From Ptychodera flava (taxonomy: Eukaryota; Hemichordata; Enteropneusta; Ptychoderidae), in NCBI RefSeq assembly GCF_041260155.1, contig NC_091941.1, positions 39,628,747 to 39,692,746 on the forward strand: a stretch of DNA of 64,000 nucleotides. Direction: 5' to 3'. This document shows positions 37,204 through 49,200 of the stretch, in pieces (position 1 is the first letter of the stretch; the number at the start of each line of letters is the position of its first letter). The translations under genes and the position numbers were made by a program. The notes under the pieces were generated by a model. The model did no database searches. It saw only the letters and a list, made by a program, of their open reading frames with translations, and was not told the DNA's origin.

Positions 37204-40200
37204 TCATTGGATGATGCAGGCTTGTGAATGGTCACCATGTTGTCCTGTTGCCTTGGCAAAGCAAATTGCTTGCATCCACTCCTGTTGATCATTCTCATTT
37301 TCTGCATGGATGTAATGTACCCTGCTACTCTCCTGTGGTTTTAACCTGAATACATAGGGTTTCTTGTCTATGTGTGCTTCTGATATTTCTGTTCCTTCCA
37401 ACGAAATCACTTTGTTTACATTCTGTGGATAAACAAAATAAAAAAATTCTGAAGATAACAGCAATTGATAGCCACTTCTTCGACATTGACCTTCCTGACC
37501 AGGATGTTAAATCTTAACATCAAACAGAATCGTTAACTCACTACCAGTTTTGTCATTGACTGTTCTGTAAGTTGCCATATTACCAATAAGCTTGAATAGA
37601 AATTTAACATTCGAAATGTTAGGTTGAGGTTATCTCCAATGAGGTACATCTGTCAAAGAAATTCAATATTCATTCAATAAAATGAGCTCATTCCTAAAGA
37701 AGAATTCAGTCTTAATTACTGGCATGAAATTACATGGAATAATTTTTTATTCCTGTTTCCTCAGTCAAAGCCCCTTTACTGAAAACTTCATGATTGATAT
37801 ACCTAATGTCTTTGATAAGAAATTCATTTAGAGAGACAACACACTAGAGTATATTGTTCACAAACCTAGACTGCAGATCAGGTAAAACTTGAGGGTAAGT
37901 TTTGTTTGAGAAATGATGGTAAAAACTTCATGTGAAAACACATTCCATGCAATCACAGATGAATGAAATGATCAAATCATCTGCAATTATATCAATCTGT
38001 TTTATCCTCAAAGTGAACTGACTTTTCATTTCTGGCATCTTTACTGTTTTACTGAACTCTGAAAATTTCATTTTTCATAAAATTTGTGCTTTCAATTTAT
38101 CTTTATCCACTCTGAAGAAACAATTCACAGACATTTGTGTCTTATCATGTCTGTATTCTTTTGATTGCCAAGTCAAGATTTTGATGGTCCAGGAGCATTT
38201 GCCATTAAAATCATCAAATTTGATCAATTTTGATGAAACATTGGCATTAAAATCATCAAATTTGATCAATATACTTGAAGAAAAAGACATGTTTGACAAG
38301 CTCTTATGCAGACATCATTTTGTGTCACTTGCTAAACAAACAGACAAATATATATTTCAAAAGATCCTCATTAGAGAAAGACAACAAATTTCAAAGCAAA
38401 TACAAATTACAATTTTGATGATGTTCACTACATTTTTGATGATGACAGCCTTAATTTCACTTAGTGACCAACAATCTATCACAGCAGGAACTACCTGTGC
38501 AGTATTTTTACTATAAGGAATGAAGTTCACACTGTCCAAAATCAAGAAGTCTTTAATGGTCAAATCAAGGTGAAATAAAAATCTATAGCTAGTGATGATT
38601 CCACACCTAATTTACTGTTGTGGCACAAAGTAATGAAAATGGTCACTGAAGATAGTAGGAAAATACTGTACATAAAGGAAAATGAATTAGCAATGCTGCT
38701 GAGAATATTACTTGGTATGGGATTGAAAATACTACAGTGAAATTACTTGCTCAGTCTCTGTGAAATCACTGAACTGTTACTACATACATCCAGTGCTTGG
38801 AATATATATCTGGGTAATGACCATGCACTGCTCACTTTACAGCGACATAAATGTCAAACTGCTATCTCAATACACAGCAACAACATAAAACATTGAAAAT
38901 AATACATCAAGTAATATAGTAGAGCAGATTAGTGAGAAAATATTTCAAATGGTGATACAAGCATGAAAATTGGCATGGAGGCACTTTTGGGGTCACTTTT
39001 TAAGAAAAAAACGTTAGCCACGCAAAAATCCAATATGGCGGCCATTTTCCAAGATGGCCGCCAACTTAACTTCCTGTAAAACGAAATATCAATAATTTGA
39101 GAAGATGTGTACCGATTTTAGCAATTTTTATGGCTAAATATATGTTTTACACAATGCGGAATCTATTTCTTGCGGTATTTTGTGAAAATTTTTGTTGATT
39201 TAGACAGAAAATGAGTATACCTGCTTGCTATCGCAAACATGAAACCATGAATATGTTAATGAGCTGAAAGTGAAATTGCAAATTGGCATATTTCTGTCTC
39301 ATATGGTTAAAAGGGCACATGGAATCAATATTCTAAAGTAAGTAAGCAATAAAGAGCCATGAATCATCCTGATATATAATAAGCAACATGCTAATATTGC
39401 AAAAATCATCGCTTCCTCACCAATTTAAAGATGGCGAGGAATATTCAGCAAATATATCATAATTTAAAGTATTTAATTGATTGTTTTCTCATGTAAAAAG
39501 TCCAACTAAATGTCAAAGGAATGACGTCATTCACTACCAGGGCACACTGGTTGGCATCATTGCTGTGAAACCCAGCATGGGGTTCAATGTTAGCTAAATA
39601 TGGGCATGTTCTGTAACATGTGTCACAAGTATTTAGTGTCCCAAATACTAAGTAATCAGCCCCGATTTTGATTAGTTAGTCGTACCTGAATTGACAGGAT
39701 GTGCCAGCGCGGGAGAGCCGAACCAAGGATGACGGGGCTTTAGTCATCTGGATGGTGTACAGATCGCACGGGACTTAAATGGCATTGGATGAACGATCGG
39801 ACTAGGTGTAGGGCAAAATAAAATGCAAGAACCTAGTTGTATCCCATACAATAAAGTGTACTAGAAAAATATAGTTGCTGAATTTTGTCAAATTATCTTT
39901 CTGGGAATATATGGTGGTAAAAGGATAAACCCTCGGCCATATTCCTGTCGATCAGATTGAAGAATAAACTTTAAAAAATAGGTTGGTAGAAAATGGACTC
40001 ATCAACATCAAAGTTAAAAACAAAGTGGAAAACTGACTGGACTAAATGTTGCCTCTGTCAGCAAGACAAAAATGAGGCCTTAAAATCTCCTCCAGTTTCA
40101 TATGAAATGGAACAAGATGGTTACTGTAATATTGCCAAAAACATTCCTTTATTTCATGAGATAAATGCTCTTCCAATCATTCTTGATCCAGCAAGGTTAG

Positions 40201-43200
40201 ACGAGGGAGATGGAATAGAAAATACTTTAAGGAAGAATAATGCTAAGTATCATCAAAGTTGTCGGCTGATGTTTAATAATACAAAACTGCAGAGAGCTAA
40301 AAAGAGAAAGTCCTCTGATGATGAGACAACTTTTGATGTTGCTAGAGGAAAATTAAAACGCACCTCACAGTTAAATACGTCTGAATGCTTTTTGTGTGAG
40401 GAGCAATCCCTAACTCTGCATTAAGGGAAGCCATGACCATGAAACTGAATGAAAGACTTAATGAGTGTGCTAGAGTTTTAGGAGATGGAAAGCTTCTGGC
40501 AAAACTCAGTGGTGGAGATGTTGTAGCACAAGAACTGAAATACCATCCTGCTTGTCTAACTGCATTGTACAATAGAGAACGAGCTCATTTCAGGGCAGAG
40601 CAGAGGGAAGGCAACATGCAAAACCTTACAAAGACAGAAATGTATCCAATAGCATTTTCAGAACTTGTAACGTATATTGTTGAAAACAATGTTAACAATA
40701 GTGATGCTTGTCCCATGGTATTCAAGCTAACAGATCTTGTAAACCTCTATGAGCAGCGGCTTAAACAATTGGGTATTGACTCACCAAGTGTAAATAGAAC
40801 AAGGCTAAAGGAGAAGCTACTTTCTCATATACCTGAGATTGAAGCACATCAAAAGGGACGAGATATCATTTTTGCATTTAAGAAAGATATTGGTGTTGCA
40901 TTGTCACAAGCTAGTGAATATAGTGACACAGTTCATTTAGCAAAAGCTGCTGAAATTATACGAAAGGAGATGCTGAACCATAAATCTACTTTTGGCTTTA
41001 CATTTCCTCAAGGCTGTGTCGAAGAATCTATTCCAGCAAAACTATTACAGTTTGTTTGCATGATTGAACACGGTGCTGACATAAAGTCACAACTACAGTA
41101 TGGTGCAACTCAAACAGACCTCACAATTGCCCAGTTGTTGCAGTATAACTGCTATAGCAAGCCAAAAGAAGGAACGAGTACTAAAAGACATTCAAAGGAA
41201 CGTGAGACCCCATTCCCACTGTACATGGGTCTGACTGTCTTTGCAAAAACCAGGAAAAGAAAATTGATTGACATCCTTTCAGAAAATGGCATTTGTGTAC
41301 CATATGACAGAATTTTAGAAATTTCAGCAATGTTAGGGGAAGCTGTTGTGTCTCAATATGTAGAAGATGGTGTGGTGTGCCCACCTGTACTGAGAAAACA
41401 TTTATTCACCACATCTGCTATTGACAATATTGATCACAATCCAACTGCCACCACTGCTGTGTCATCATTCCATGGTACAAGCATATCTGTATTCCAGCAT
41501 CCCAATTCTAATAATAGAGGTACGGAACGACAAATGCAAGTCAACACCTTTAGTAAGGCACGACGAGTACCTCAACTTCCTGAGGCATACACCAATATCC
41601 AACCAGCATATTTTACAAATAAGCACCCTACTCCTCCAATGGCTACGATACTGGAATTACCATTATCAGACATCAGCCATTTCAAGAGAAACATGTCAAT
41701 GGAATATGACTGGTTAGAGAAAGTTATGCTTACAGAAGAAGTTTGTGATTCTGGGTCTACTTTTATAACATGGTCAGCTCATCATGCTTTGCAAAGGCGG
41801 AATCTACCTTTTGAAGTTAGCATTTCTTCATTATTGCCTCTTCTAAGAGACCAGGCACATTCTGTTGCTACAATAAAGCATGTCATGAATAAAATCAAAG
41901 ATGTGGTTGGCTTCTTGAATCCAACACAAACTCCTGTAGTTGCAATGGACCAACCTCTTTTGCATTAGCCAAGCAGATCCAATGGCACTGGCCAGAGTCT
42001 CATGGAGAGGACAAGTTTGTGGTAATGTTTGGTGGATTACACATTGAAATGGCCGCATTGAAAACCATCGGAACTCTTTTGAAAGATAGTGGTTGGACAA
42101 GCGTTCTTGTTGAGGCAGGAATAGCATCAATTGGTACAGCAGATTCCTTCCTTAAAGTTTCAAGTGTTACAAGATCAAGACAAGCACACCAGATTACAGC
42201 TTGCGCCTTATATCAGCTCATGAAAGATGCATACAAAGAAAAAATAACTGAGAATCCTTCTGACCAGGAAGAAGTCATAAATTTGAGCGTTGGTGTGAAC
42301 AAAGGAAATGTGAAAGCCCTCAGTTTCTTTTTTGGTCAATTATTCTAGAACTTGAGCTGACTATCTTTATATTGATTCGATCGTTTCGAGAGGGAAACTT
42401 CAGTTTGTATCGTGAAGCATTGTCTGAGCTTTTGCCACACTTTTTTGCCAATGATAATGTTCATTATGCTCGTTGGCTCCCCATTCATCTCAGAGACATG
42501 ATGTTAATTGAACAATCGCATCCTGAGGTAGCCAGAGAATTCCACAATGGCAATTTTGTTGTACATAAATCTGGCAGGGAATTTTCAGCTCTGGCAATTG
42601 ACCAAGCTCATGAACAAAACAATGGAGTTGTTAAAAGTGATGGCGGGGCGATTGGTTTAACTGAAGACCCCTCTGCTTTGAGGCGATGGATGGTGGCAGG
42701 GCCTGAAGTAAGCCGTCTTGTAGGACAATACGAAGCATCACTTAGAAATCAAGATGAGTCTCCATTGAAATCAAAAACCCATCATGAACAATCTCTTTCT
42801 GCACAAAAGAAATTCTTTGATAACGTGCAGAAACTGAGAGCTGTCATAGAGGACATGGGAAACCCGTTTAAAGAAGAGTCGAAAGACTTATTGGTTTTGA
42901 ACACTAAAGACATTTTAGACTCTAATGTTGCTGACATGATAACAACACACTATCAAAGAGGCAGAAAACAATGCAAAGAGTTCGTCGAGGGGCTTCAAAA
43001 CCAAGAAAAATGCTTGTTCTATGAGCCAATCAAGAAAAACAAGAATAAGTTTTTCACAAATGTACCAAAAACTAAGAATTCAAAGTTGACTCTGCTGAAA
43101 GATGATTGCAGTTTATTCTCGCGCCTGTTCATTTCATGCCAGAGTAGACATTGTGACCTACAAGAATTCTTCAAGCATGAAAATCAGGCATACCCTGTTT

Positions 43201-46200
43201 CTCTTAGTGACAGTGGTAAATTGCATTCTTGTCAAAAATCTCAACTGATGCAAGTTCTTCAAGAAGACGTCATATTGCCGGACTTTGAACCTTCTTCAGA
43301 GGCGATTGTTATCGATGGGTCAGCTTTGGTAAATATTTTGCCACCACGCACATCCAGGACTTTTGATGATTATGCAAAAGAAGAATTTATTCCGAAAGTA
43401 AAGTTTTATGGTGATAAATATAAGAGAACTGATATTGTCTTTGATGTATATCTACCTGACAGCTTAAAAGCTGAAGCCAGATCAAAGCGTGGTAAAGGTG
43501 TTAGGAGAAGAGTTATAGGAAAAAGTAAGACGCCAACTGATTGGCGCAGTTTTCTCAGAAATGACGACAATAAAACAGAACTTTTCCATTTTCTCGCAGA
43601 CAAAATTGGTCATATAGAATCACCTAATACTATTATTGCCACAAAAGATGAGAATATCATCTGCAACAAAGTAATATGTCCAGACAATCTTGTACCATGT
43701 ACTCATGAAGAGGCAGATACAAGAATATTTGTACATGCCAAACACGCAACAATGGATGGTATAAAGGTGCTTATGATCAGAGCAAATGACACTGATGTTG
43801 TCGTGATAGCGGTATCTGTCTTTTCCACACTCCAGGAGATCGGACTAGAGCAAATGTGGATTAGATTTGGTTATGGTAAGGACATGAGATGGATTCCAAT
43901 ACACGACATTGTGTCCAATATAGGACCATTGAGAGCTAGTGGAATTCCGTTCTTTCATGCTTTTACTGGTTGTGACACTGTTTCTGCTTTCCGTGGTAAG
44001 GGAAAGAAATCAGCATGGCGAACATGGAATATCTTTGAAGAAGTCTCTGACACCTTTAGAAGACTCAGTCAACAACCAATATCAGTCACTGATGACGATC
44101 TTACATCTTTAGAAAAATTTGTCACATACATGTATGATAGATCCAGCACCATGACAAGTGTGAACGAAGTACGATTGGATCTATTTGCAAGGAAGCAACG
44201 ATCATATGATATGATTCCGCCAACTCAGTCGGCACTTTTGCAACACTTTAGACGTGCTGCTTATCAGGCAGGACATATTTGGGGCCAGGCAATGAACAAT
44301 TTGCCAGACATTCCAACACCAAATGACTGGGGATGGGAAAAAAGAGGTGACACTTGGTGCATATTTTGGACAAACCTTTCTCCTATCGCTTCAAGTTGTC
44401 AAGAGTTGAAAAAATGTGGTTGTAAGAAAGAATGTGGTAACAGATGTGGGTGCTATACCTGTGGCCTCAGTTGCACAGTACTTTGTAGTTGTACTTGTCT
44501 TGACTAGTATCTTAAAGTTGACTACTGTTAAGTAATAATCCTTATAGTAATTATTTGATATCATGTTTATGTGTTGAGTTGAATAAAAAAAACCATATAA
44601 ATATAATAAAAAAACAAAATATGAATGAAAATGAGTAAAAAAATGAATTTTTGGACCTAAAATTTGTATTTATAATAAATAAAATAAACAAAATAACAAA
44701 AAATGTGAGTAAAAATGTTACATATGGGCCACTGGGTGTGAAATTCACATGTTTTATCACAAAATATACATAAATTGACAAAGGAATTGGAATTACAGTG
44801 CCTTATATTGTATTTCGTGATTTTGCTGGCGGCCATCTTGGAAAATGGCGGATATACGGCCGCCATTTTGAAATTTTTGATGGCTAACGTTGTTTTCTCA
44901 CTAGGTGAACAATCATTAGTAAGCCTACTAATTTTCATGCTTGTATCCACAAGTGAAATATTTTGCCAAAATATCACTCTAATCTGCTCTACTAATATCA
45001 TTTTCCTGCAATAAAGTTCTGTTTGTATGATCAATATTTGATGTTTCTATTACATTTCCTGTCTGAAACATAGCATTAATCATTTTACTACCAATTTTTT
45101 TCAGTCATTACTCAGTAATTGTTTTAGATATATTTAATCATTTCAAATTTTCATAAAAAGACATCAACAGCACATAATGGATCCATGTAAACACCAATAA
45201 TTAGAATCAAACAGCTGATACCATTTCCTAAATTACCAATTAACAAATGATAAATGATATCAGAGAAATCACACATTATGCAAACAAGACCCACCTTACA
45301 ATCAATTTCCTATTACTGAATGATTTAAACCCTATGTTATTCACAGTAACTGGAGCACCCTCACATTGAGTTTGATCTCTTTTTTCCAACACAGTATCTA
45401 ACATTTCACAATATATTATATTTTGGAAAGAGGAGACGGGTGTAGGTAGTGCTGTCGTAGAGATTTGGATTCCAATCCATCACTGACATCAAATACACTG
45501 AAGAGTCTCAAAGCTAACGTCTACTTTCTCTCATCCACAGCAAAGACACAAAATATGACTGAACAAATACAATTTAAAGGGCCAGTAGCTGTAACTTTTG
45601 ATGATAATTTTGGAGGAAAAAGATTGCCAGGTTCATATGCATCAAAATCCATGACAATAACTTCCCACTCACATAGGCTTCTTGAGTAGGTCTATGACCA
45701 TGCATGAAAGAAGTAGTGAGACACGGCGGCTTATTGAATATCAATTCTACATTGCGCATTGTTGCAGTTTGAATGTTACATACAACGTGTAGACAGCATT
45801 TGGATTGGACAGCAGTTAGATTCTTTTGGGTCACTTTTTACAACTGTTTGAATAATCATAGTCTGTAGTCATAGACTCAGGTTGTGTGTAACATTTATCA
45901 CTCTCGCCTGTGAAGTTTTCATTAATTTTCTAAATGTTTTAAAAGTTGATTTATGACTTATTACAAATATCTTTGATAGGCTGGGCATTTAAAAAACTTA
46001 GCAAATGCATTATTTCTATCTTAAATGAATGTATGCACACAGTTTGACAGATGCTAGTAATTTGAGAAAAGGCACACTTTGTGAAACTCTTCAAATGGTA
46101 TTTAGAGAAAACATTTCTCTATACAGAATTAAACCTTGTAGATTGTTTTGTTATGGTTTTCAATCCTCATACATTCTGAAAAATTCTACATAGTCTACAA

Positions 46201-49200
46201 ACTCTGAAAGTTCACCAGCATTGATTCTGACATAGCAAGGCAACCTTTTATTCAGAAGATCCCACAGAATTGATTTATAAATTTATTGATCTACCCACGG
46301 ACTGTAGCCCCTGTAGCATGCAGTGGTACTCATCACAGGATTATTACAATGAGGTGTATTTCTATGGTATTGACAACATTTTTTTTGCTTACGATACTTT
46401 AACCTACAGCAGACCATGGGTTAAATAATTCTATTTTAATGTGAAAATCAATATGGAAATATGTATGATAATTACCTGCAATGCTAACCAAAAATACTGG
46501 AAGAGAACACTATTTTAAAATGACACAGATCTTAAGGATGAAATTACAACTTGAAAAGCAGCACCTCCTATTCAGGTTATGATTGATCTCCTTGGGAAAT
46601 CATTCATACAAAACTAAAGTTTCATTTCATTCAGTATTTGTAATAATACATCTACCGAAATTTAACAGTATTTTGAAAAGACTGAACAGACACAAAGAAA
46701 TTCACTATCTTATTTGCAAAACAAGAGTTGTCAAACAAACTTTCAGTCTAACATGACAAGCCTTGATTTGTTAACACTGATCTAATTGGAAATGTTTATC
46801 AAATTAATGTATTCTCCTGGCTAAACTCATTAATACTTTGCTTTCAGGTGTAATGTGTAGTAGCAAGGAATTAGGATGTAAGGTCCCCGTGAGATCTATG
46901 TAAACTCAGTACACCACGTAAGAAGTTGATTGCACTGAGGTAGAATATAGACAAGCTGTGAGATCTATGTAAACTCAGTACACCACGTAAGAAGTTGATT
47001 GCACTGAGGTAGATCTATGTAAACTCAGTACACCACGTAAGAAGTTGATTGCACTGAGGTAGAATATAGACAAGCTGTGAGATCTATGTAAACTCAGTAC
47101 ACCACGTAAGAAGTTGATTGCACTGAGGTAGATCTATGTAAACTCAGTACACCACGTAAGAAGTTGATTGCACTGAGGTAGAATATAGACAAGCTGTGAG
47201 ATCTATGTAAACTCAGTACACCACGTAAGAAGTTGATTGCACTGAGGTAGAATATAGACAAGCTGTGAGATCTATGTAAACTCAGTACACCACGTAAGAA
47301 GTTGATTGCACTGAGGTAGAATATAGACAAGCTGTGAGATCTATGTAAACTCAGTACACCACGTAAGAAGTTGATTGCACTGAGGTAGAATGTAGACAAG
47401 CTTAAATAAATGGATGAGAAACTATTAATGAGAGAAAGAATTGGAATTCTGATCTTCAGAATGTAACAGTGATAGAGCATCTGTCTCCGGCAAGAACACA
47501 ATCTTGAATTTAACCACAGTCCCTGACTGTGATTTAACAAGTGTACATAATTGATAAACAAAAACTCTATTTTTAACCCAAGTACCACTTTCGACAAGAC
47601 GTTATATTTTTGCTATTTGCCTACAGAGCATTACAGCAACAACTAATGGTTAGAATAAATCGAATACACTCTCCACAGCTGTGTGTCAAATATGAGATAA
47701 AATAGTATTATACATGATTCAATGGTATGGACTAACAAATGATTATGTTCATAGACAGAAAAGATAAAAACTAATATTATATAGGGCTCAGCCCTTGGTG
47801 TCGCGCCAGGGGTTAAGATTGGCAATGTTATTTGTATTGATTCATGATAAAATATAATTAATTGTTACTTGCTATACACGTTTGTATGACAACTATGCCC
47901 AGTTTCCCTCTGATGAAAGCAGTTCACGTACGTACACGACGTCAGACCCTGCAGCAATGCAGGTATAGATTTTCTGTATTGTGTAAAAATGTTGGACAAA
48001 AATTGGCAATTTTTACCATGATATGATAACAGCGTATTGTGTTAAACAAGGGACGTATTATGCCATCATTATCATTGCAATGGTAACCTCACTGCCCACC
48101 TTCCACTTGCAAGCTGAAAACTATAGCGTTCCGTCTAAAAACTGGCAATTTTTGAATCTAGTTATTGACACAGGGGGCACTTTTCTAAAATTCTATCCCA
48201 GCATTCTTTGCGTATGCCTCCCCCGTTCATATGCACTACAGTATTCACTCTTTTTCTATTTTTTATGCGATCTTTTGTATCAGCGACAAGGTGAATAATA
48301 ACACTTACTGGCTAATAAAGAGATATATTTTATAAATGGCATGTTATAAGATAATAATTTGCACGTTTCATATTTGTTTATTTACGAGAACTCAAAAAAA
48401 CATGGCGGCGCCTATGAAAGTAGGGTACACTTCCTGTTACTCGCATAGTATATTATGAATACGCGCATGCATAGTCAGTAAGCCGCTGGCGCGACTATAA
48501 ATATGACATTATAATTTTTCTGATTATCATGAAAACTGCATGACCTTCCCAAATTTTGCTACTTTTCTTGGGGTCACAGCATACCAAAACATACCAGAGC
48601 AAATACAATTGCTGCCAACCTATCTTATTTAATAGCGTTGATTGCGATTTCGGGTTTGTTACTAAATATAGCTGCACGCGCGCGACTTTCGGACAAATAT
48701 GCTGAAATTCGGACAAATTTTGTCATTGTACGCGCGGCTGTTGTTGCAGCTTGTAGTCTCAGTCATCAATTCTTACGAATAAGTGTGACGCTAAATAGCC
48801 ATTCTAACACTCGCAGGTTTTATTTTCGTCGTTTATGCGGAAAATGCGCACAAATGTTTATTTATGCATATTAATGAGAGAGAACAGTGATGTCATTTGC
48901 GATCAGAGCTATTTTAATCTTGTTTGCAATTTTATATGTGAAAATTTACAGCCAACTTTATGTCAAAAACTACATTTTCCCATTTATACAGATGCCTACA
49001 GGAAGCACATTTCTGTCAAACATGTTAAATAAAATGAATCAACATCGTCCCTGATTCAACCTGGTAAACTTTGATCCAAGTTGTGATTAGCTTTGCTTAA
49101 ACTGTGAAAATTCTGTGCATCACAATGCTAATCATTGCTCTTTTCATGGAGGTAGGAAGAGATCTTTTCCAACCTCCATGCTCTTTCCGACTAAAATCAG

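Larger units (their letters stand above)
39993..44507 (+). pseudogene. Transposase-nuclease polyprotein of the transposon, three frameshifts
   Basis: Four stretches on one strand join end to end if three single missing bases are allowed for: near 40417-40424, in the T-run 41958-41961, and near 42277-42285. Together they would encode about 1,470 residues. No premature stop lies inside any stretch, so the copy is young or the breaks are assembly errors. Order of parts: two C2HC-like zinc modules, a helical region, a conserved core with a candidate first catalytic Asp (VVAMDQP), a candidate Glu (IDQAHEQNN), a FEN1/XPG-like nuclease and a CXC cluster. As assembled it cannot make the whole protein. 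Confidence 0.8.
38918..44993 (+). mobile_element. 6.1-kb TIR DNA transposon with FEN1/XPG-like nuclease (Academ-like)
   Basis: The ends read AGTAGAGCAGATTAG at 38918 and the complement CTAATCTGCTCTACT ending at 44993. AATAT directly flanks both sides (38913-38917 and 44994-44998). If one more T/A belongs to the repeat, the duplication shrinks to ATA. The inverted repeats are imperfect, about 145-165 bp. Shared blocks include GATACAAGCATGAAAATT, AACGTTAGCCA and TTTTCCAAGATGGCCGCCA. The element carries one interrupted coding region (39993-44507) in the + sense, with an AATAAA at 44582. Academ elements carrying an XPG-like nuclease and using 3-4 bp duplications are the closest described group I know; membership is inference. 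It sits in the intron of the PH-domain gene, antisense to it. Confidence 0.9.

Noticed and set aside
45465..45689. Possible tRNA-like B box (GGATTCCAATCC) and a 74-codon ORF
   Set aside because: No A box or cloverleaf can be drawn, and the ORF has no coding signature.
47094..47597. 167-codon minus-strand ORF with repeated SLSIFYLSAINFLRGVL
   Set aside because: It is produced by the 69-bp minisatellite, whose unit is a multiple of three. No start context or splice support.
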